Below, piece by piece: positions 61,177-64,000 of a stretch of 64,000 nucleotides of DNA; position 1 is the first letter of the stretch, and each line of letters starts with the position of its first letter. Origin of the DNA: Betaproteobacteria bacterium (GTDB lineage: Bacteria > Pseudomonadota > Gammaproteobacteria > Burkholderiales > Burkholderiaceae_C); the NCBI GenBank assembly GCA_016704535.1, contig JADIZZ010000023.1, positions 448,589 through 512,588 of the forward strand, written 5' to 3'. The notes below the pieces were generated by a model that worked only from the letters and a program-made list of their open reading frames with translations, searched no databases and was not told where the DNA came from. Position numbers and translations under genes: made by a program.

Positions 61177-62448
61177 TCAGAAGTAGAACGTGGCCACCAG
61201 CCCGGCAGATCGGCGAACCTGGATGACGCCGAACTCCGAACCCGCCACACCCGAGTTGTCCTGGAACTGCAGGGCCAGGTCGGCCTTGTCGAAGCGGCGG
61301 CGCAGGTCGAGCCAGACCATTCGGCTGCGGTCGTTGGCGTTGACCTTGAGCAGCACCGTCAGGTCCAGCCCCTTGATGCCCAGGTCGCGTTGCACGGCGT
61401 AAAGAAGCCAGGATTCCCGGCCGGCGTTGTCCTGCAAGTCCTGCGCATTCCCGTAGTAGGCCGCCTGCACCTGCGGGTTGCCTTGGACCTGGGACAGCCA
61501 CTGGTCACGGTCGAGCGCAAACCCGTTGTACTGGGCCTCGGCGGTGATCGACAGACGGCTCTCGGTCGTATAGGTCAAGCCGGCCGCCAGACGATTCCGT
61601 GTCATGGCCGCGGCCGGCTGCCCCAGTGCGCGTGAAAGCAGGCCGGGCTCGCGGCCCGACGAAGCCTCGGCATGCACGACGGCGGCCTGCGACACGAGCG
61701 CCGTGAGGCTGCCACCGAATCGCACCGAGGCACTGTCTTCCTTGTAGGCCAGGATCTGCGTGTTCAGCTTTTCGGACCAGCGGTTGCTGAGCGCCAACAA
61801 CGACCGACTGCGCGAATTGGTGGCTCCCAGGTCGGCACTGAAGCCCTCGCTGCTGCGGGCCGACCGAAGTTTCGGCGCCAGCACCATCGACAGGGAGGAC
61901 TCGGGCCACAGCTGCTGCACACGCAACATCACGGTGCCCAGCCGGTTCTCGCGCAGGGAGAACGGATTCGCCGTGGTGACCGTGCGCAGCGCATAGTCAC
62001 GGAAGAAATCGGTCGGGTTGTAGCCATAGCCGGGCCCGTCACGCAGGTTGATGCGCCCCAGATCGACGAGCTGCGTGGCGGTCTCGTTCTGCCAGCCGAC
62101 GGAGGCTTCGCGCAGGCTGAGGACGACCGCGCCGTCGATGCCGGGGGTCTTCGGATCGGTGGCGTCGACCCGCGCCGAGAAGGTGCCCTGCGTCGACGGA
62201 CCTAGCCGGGCGGTGTCCCGGTAGTCGATCGACGCGCGGCCGATCGTTCGCGAGCCGAGCCCGTAACGCTGTTCGGCGCGACCCACGCCAGCCTCAACGA
62301 ACAGCTTGCGGCCCGATGTCTCGACCTTGTCGGGCAATTCCGGCTTGAGGTCCAAGGCACCGAGGTCGGGATCGGCGGCCCGTGCGGTGAACGAGGCGGC
62401 CAGCATCCAGGGGACCAGCAGCATGGATCGGCGAAAGAGGATCGACAT
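61177..62448 (-). CDS. Outer-membrane beta-barrel protein of unknown function
   Basis: A 423-residue protein with a signal peptide (MSILFRRSMLLVPWMLAASFTARAA) and amphipathic strand pattern throughout, ending RRSAGLVATFYF with the C-terminal Phe of BAM-assembled barrels. Repeated patterns include GRKLFVEAGVGRAEQRYG and LSITAEAQYNGFALDRD. No enzyme motif is recognisable. It overlaps none of its neighbours and lies six bases after the LolA-like gene stop. It probably forms an outer-membrane channel or sink for the set encoded with it. Confidence 0.75.
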   Translation of the reverse strand: MSILFRRSMLLVPWMLAASFTARAADPDLGALDLKPELPDKVETSGRKLFVEAGVGRAEQRYGLGSRTIGRASIDYRDTARLGPSTQGTFSARVDATDPKTPGIDGAVVLSLREASVGWQNETATQLVDLGRINLRDGPGYGYNPTDFFRDYALRTVTTANPFSLRENRLGTVMLRVQQLWPESSLSMVLAPKLRSARSSEGFSADLGATNSRSRSLLALSNRWSEKLNTQILAYKEDSASVRFGGSLTALVSQAAVVHAEASSGREPGLLSRALGQPAAAMTRNRLAAGLTYTTESRLSITAEAQYNGFALDRDQWLSQVQGNPQVQAAYYGNAQDLQDNAGRESWLLYAVQRDLGIKGLDLTVLLKVNANDRSRMVWLDLRRRFDKADLALQFQDNSGVAGSEFGVIQVRRSAGLVATFYF

Positions 62449-62454
62449 CGAGCG

Positions 62455-63225
62455 CTACTCCGGTTGAAAGCGGGGCAGGTAGTCACGCTGGAACCAACTG
62501 CCTGGAATGTCCTTGGCGGTGTACTCGGACAAGCGCATCAGCGTCACCGAAGCGGGGTTGATGCCGTCGATGATGACCAGCTCCGTCGGCCGCTCGATGC
62601 CCATTTCAGGCGCGAAGCGTCTGTAGTAGACCGTCTTGAGCAGGCTGCCGGAATCGGCAAAGAAGCGGCCCTTGAGCGGCCAGTTGTTGTCCGCGCCGAC
62701 CCACAACTCGATACGGCTGTAGGTGGCTTCATCGACGGCAGCAGTGAGTTCGAGCTTGTAGGTGCGCCGCATCTTGCGGTCGCCGTCCTGGATCTCTTCC
62801 TCGGCCGCCAGGGCGGCCTTGTAATCGCGTGCCAGGTTCACGGTCACCACGTCGCCGTTCGAGGCCTGCCCGAGCAGGCGCTGCTGCGGCGAGAGCCGCA
62901 CGCTGGCCTTGGTGCTGGGGTCGTAGAACCACAGATCCTGACCGTTCTTCAGCATCAGTTTGCCGGTGTCGCGTGCCGGCGCCGTGAAGCGGACCAGGGT
63001 GGCGAACTGCGCGCTCTGGGCCAACGTCCTGGAGTAGGTGACCATGGTGCTGGCGTCGACGCGCCTGCCGCCCTGGAACTCGGTGAGCGCCACGGTGACG
63101 CTGAATGGACGCCCAGGATTGCGGACGGCGTCGCTGGCCACCAGGATGCGCTGCGCATCCGGCGCGGCCTGGCAGGTTGCGGCGGCCACGACCAGCAGGC
63201 TGGCAAACAAGGCGCGGATCGTCAT
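62455..63225 (-). CDS. LolA-like outer-membrane lipoprotein-sorting family protein
   Basis: A 256-residue periplasmic protein with a signal peptide (MTIRALFASLLVVAAATCQAA). The domain DLWFYDPSTKASVRLSPQQRLLGQASNGDVVTVNLARDYKA is characteristic of the LolA_like/DUF4292-type proteins that carry a hydrophobic molecule through the periplasm. It lies 17 bases after the permease stop and six before the beta-barrel gene, so permease, carrier and barrel probably work as one route. Confidence 0.8.
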   Translation of the reverse strand: MTIRALFASLLVVAAATCQAAPDAQRILVASDAVRNPGRPFSVTVALTEFQGGRRVDASTMVTYSRTLAQSAQFATLVRFTAPARDTGKLMLKNGQDLWFYDPSTKASVRLSPQQRLLGQASNGDVVTVNLARDYKAALAAEEEIQDGDRKMRRTYKLELTAAVDEATYSRIELWVGADNNWPLKGRFFADSGSLLKTVYYRRFAPEMGIERPTELVIIDGINPASVTLMRLSEYTAKDIPGSWFQRDYLPRFQPE

Positions 63226-63242
63226 GGGAAGCCTTTTCCGGT

Positions 63243-64000
63243 TCAGACGTGGCGCAGCGCATCGACGATGACGAGACGCGAAGCACGGCGCGCAGGCCAC
63301 CAGGCGGAAAACGCGCCGATGGCGATCAGGCCGAAGGTCGTGCCGACGATCGTCGTCGTCTCGCCCCAGACGCGCATCAGCAGCGGCAGTGCGTGGCCGC
63401 TGCCGGGGGGCAGCCAGGTCAGGCCGAGCCGGTTCACGATGATCGAGACGACCAGGGCCAGCACCGCACCCGAGACGGCACCCGCGATGCCCAACATCGT
63501 GCCCTCGGTGATGAACAACCGCTGCACGCCGCGTTGCCGCAGACCCATCGCGCGCAGCGTGCCAATCTCTACCGTGCGCTCCATCACGGCCGTGCTCATG
63601 GTGTTGCCCACGGTGAACAGCACTATCGAAGCGATGAGGACGAAGATGAAGCCGAAAATCGCGTCGAACATCTGCACGGTCTGCACGAAGAAGGGGTTCA
63701 ATTCGCGAAAATCCAGTACGGCCAGCGGCTGCCCGGGCTCGATCTCGGCGAGCAAGGCCTTCAACCGCTGGCGGGCTGGTTCGAGCTGATCGTTGCGCTG
63801 GAGCTGCACCATGATCGCCGTCGCTTTGGGTTTGGCTCGGCCGTAGACCAGGCGCTGGGCCTGAGGAAGGTGCAACATCAGGTAGAGCTCGTCAAGTTCC
63901 TTGAAGCCCTGGCGCTCCGCACGCACGATCTGTAGTGAAACGACGTTAGGCGCCCCTCCCACGCTGCTGGCGAGCAGCTCGATCCTGGGATTGCCTGCCC
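63243..64000 (-). CDS. ABC transporter permease, FtsX/MacB family (truncated by window edge)
   Basis: The frame stays open to the window end, so the N-terminus is missing; 251 residues are visible. The C-terminal half has the FtsX/MacB pattern: FDAIFGFIFVLIASIVLFTVGNTMSTAVMERTVEIGTLRAMGLR, then two further hydrophobic helices (GIAGAVSGAVLALVVSIIV, IVGTTFGLIAIGAFSAWWPARRASRL). It would use an ABC ATPase, presumably encoded beyond the window, to extract or export an envelope lipid or similar molecule in partnership with the LolA-like protein. Confidence 0.85.
   Translation of the reverse strand, partial: AGNPRIELLASSVGGAPNVVSLQIVRAERQGFKELDELYLMLHLPQAQRLVYGRAKPKATAIMVQLQRNDQLEPARQRLKALLAEIEPGQPLAVLDFRELNPFFVQTVQMFDAIFGFIFVLIASIVLFTVGNTMSTAVMERTVEIGTLRAMGLRQRGVQRLFITEGTMLGIAGAVSGAVLALVVSIIVNRLGLTWLPPGSGHALPLLMRVWGETTTIVGTTFGLIAIGAFSAWWPARRASRLVIVDALRHV

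Overview
The window is a high-GC exopolysaccharide (EPS) locus from a betaproteobacterium. Codon usage and the exosortase-A/PEP-CTERM gene set suggest Burkholderiales, probably the Rubrivivax/Leptothrix/Ideonella group; this is inferred from gene content, with no 16S or database support. Both ends cut through genes. No rRNA, tRNA or CRISPR array was seen.

Layout. (1) About 1-19844, plus strand: a tightly packed, translationally coupled operon. It holds family-4 and family-2 glycosyltransferases, a DUF6492-like protein, a VpsJ-like toroid protein, WecB, a polysaccharide deacetylase, two sulfotransferases, an asparagine-synthase-like enzyme without Cys2, and a double glycosyltransferase fusion. 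(2) 19975-23531: a visibly lower-GC patch with two methyltransferases and a glycosyltransferase, where the plus and minus arms converge. (3) 23528-35332, minus: sugar-decoration and polymer genes (formyltransferase, a second VpsJ-like protein, CapK/PaaK-like ligase, MBOAT plus SGNH acyltransferase pair, O-ligase/polymerase, two glycosyltransferases, uronamide-type amidotransferase). (4) 35541-39921: an insertion-like island of three toxin-antitoxin pairs (hicAB, hipBA, brnTA) interleaved with one truncated and one intact REP-associated tyrosine transposase (RAYT). (5) 39991-57391, minus: the core exosortase-A set in canonical order (stp2-type glycosyltransferase, UDP-sugar dehydrogenase, XrtA fused to EpsI, stp1-type glycosyltransferase, FemAB, deacetylase, WecB, ATPase, outer-membrane protein, tyrosine autokinase, chain-length determinant, export lipoprotein, PrsT). 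(6) 57551-58662: a PEP-CTERM substrate gene with its own terminator and a textbook sigma-54 promoter. (7) 59110-64000: an acyltransferase, a UGT-like glycosyltransferase, and an envelope set of beta-barrel, LolA-like protein and FtsX-type permease.

How it fits together. WecB and the TviB-like dehydrogenase supply N-acetylated and uronic nucleotide sugars. The many glycosyltransferases build the repeat unit, which may be decorated by amidation, formylation, methylation, O-acylation and sulfation. The Wzz-type protein, tyrosine autokinase and export lipoprotein control length and export. XrtA cleaves PEP-CTERM proteins, whose sigma-54-driven expression fits co-regulation with the EPS.

Most notable for follow-up: tandem duplications at the RAYT ends, the TA/RAYT alternation, the sigma-54 promoter with upstream GTTGAGC motifs, the fused double glycosyltransferase, the Cys2-less asparagine synthase homologue, and repeat-encoded protein tracts in the tyrosine kinase and the outer-membrane protein.
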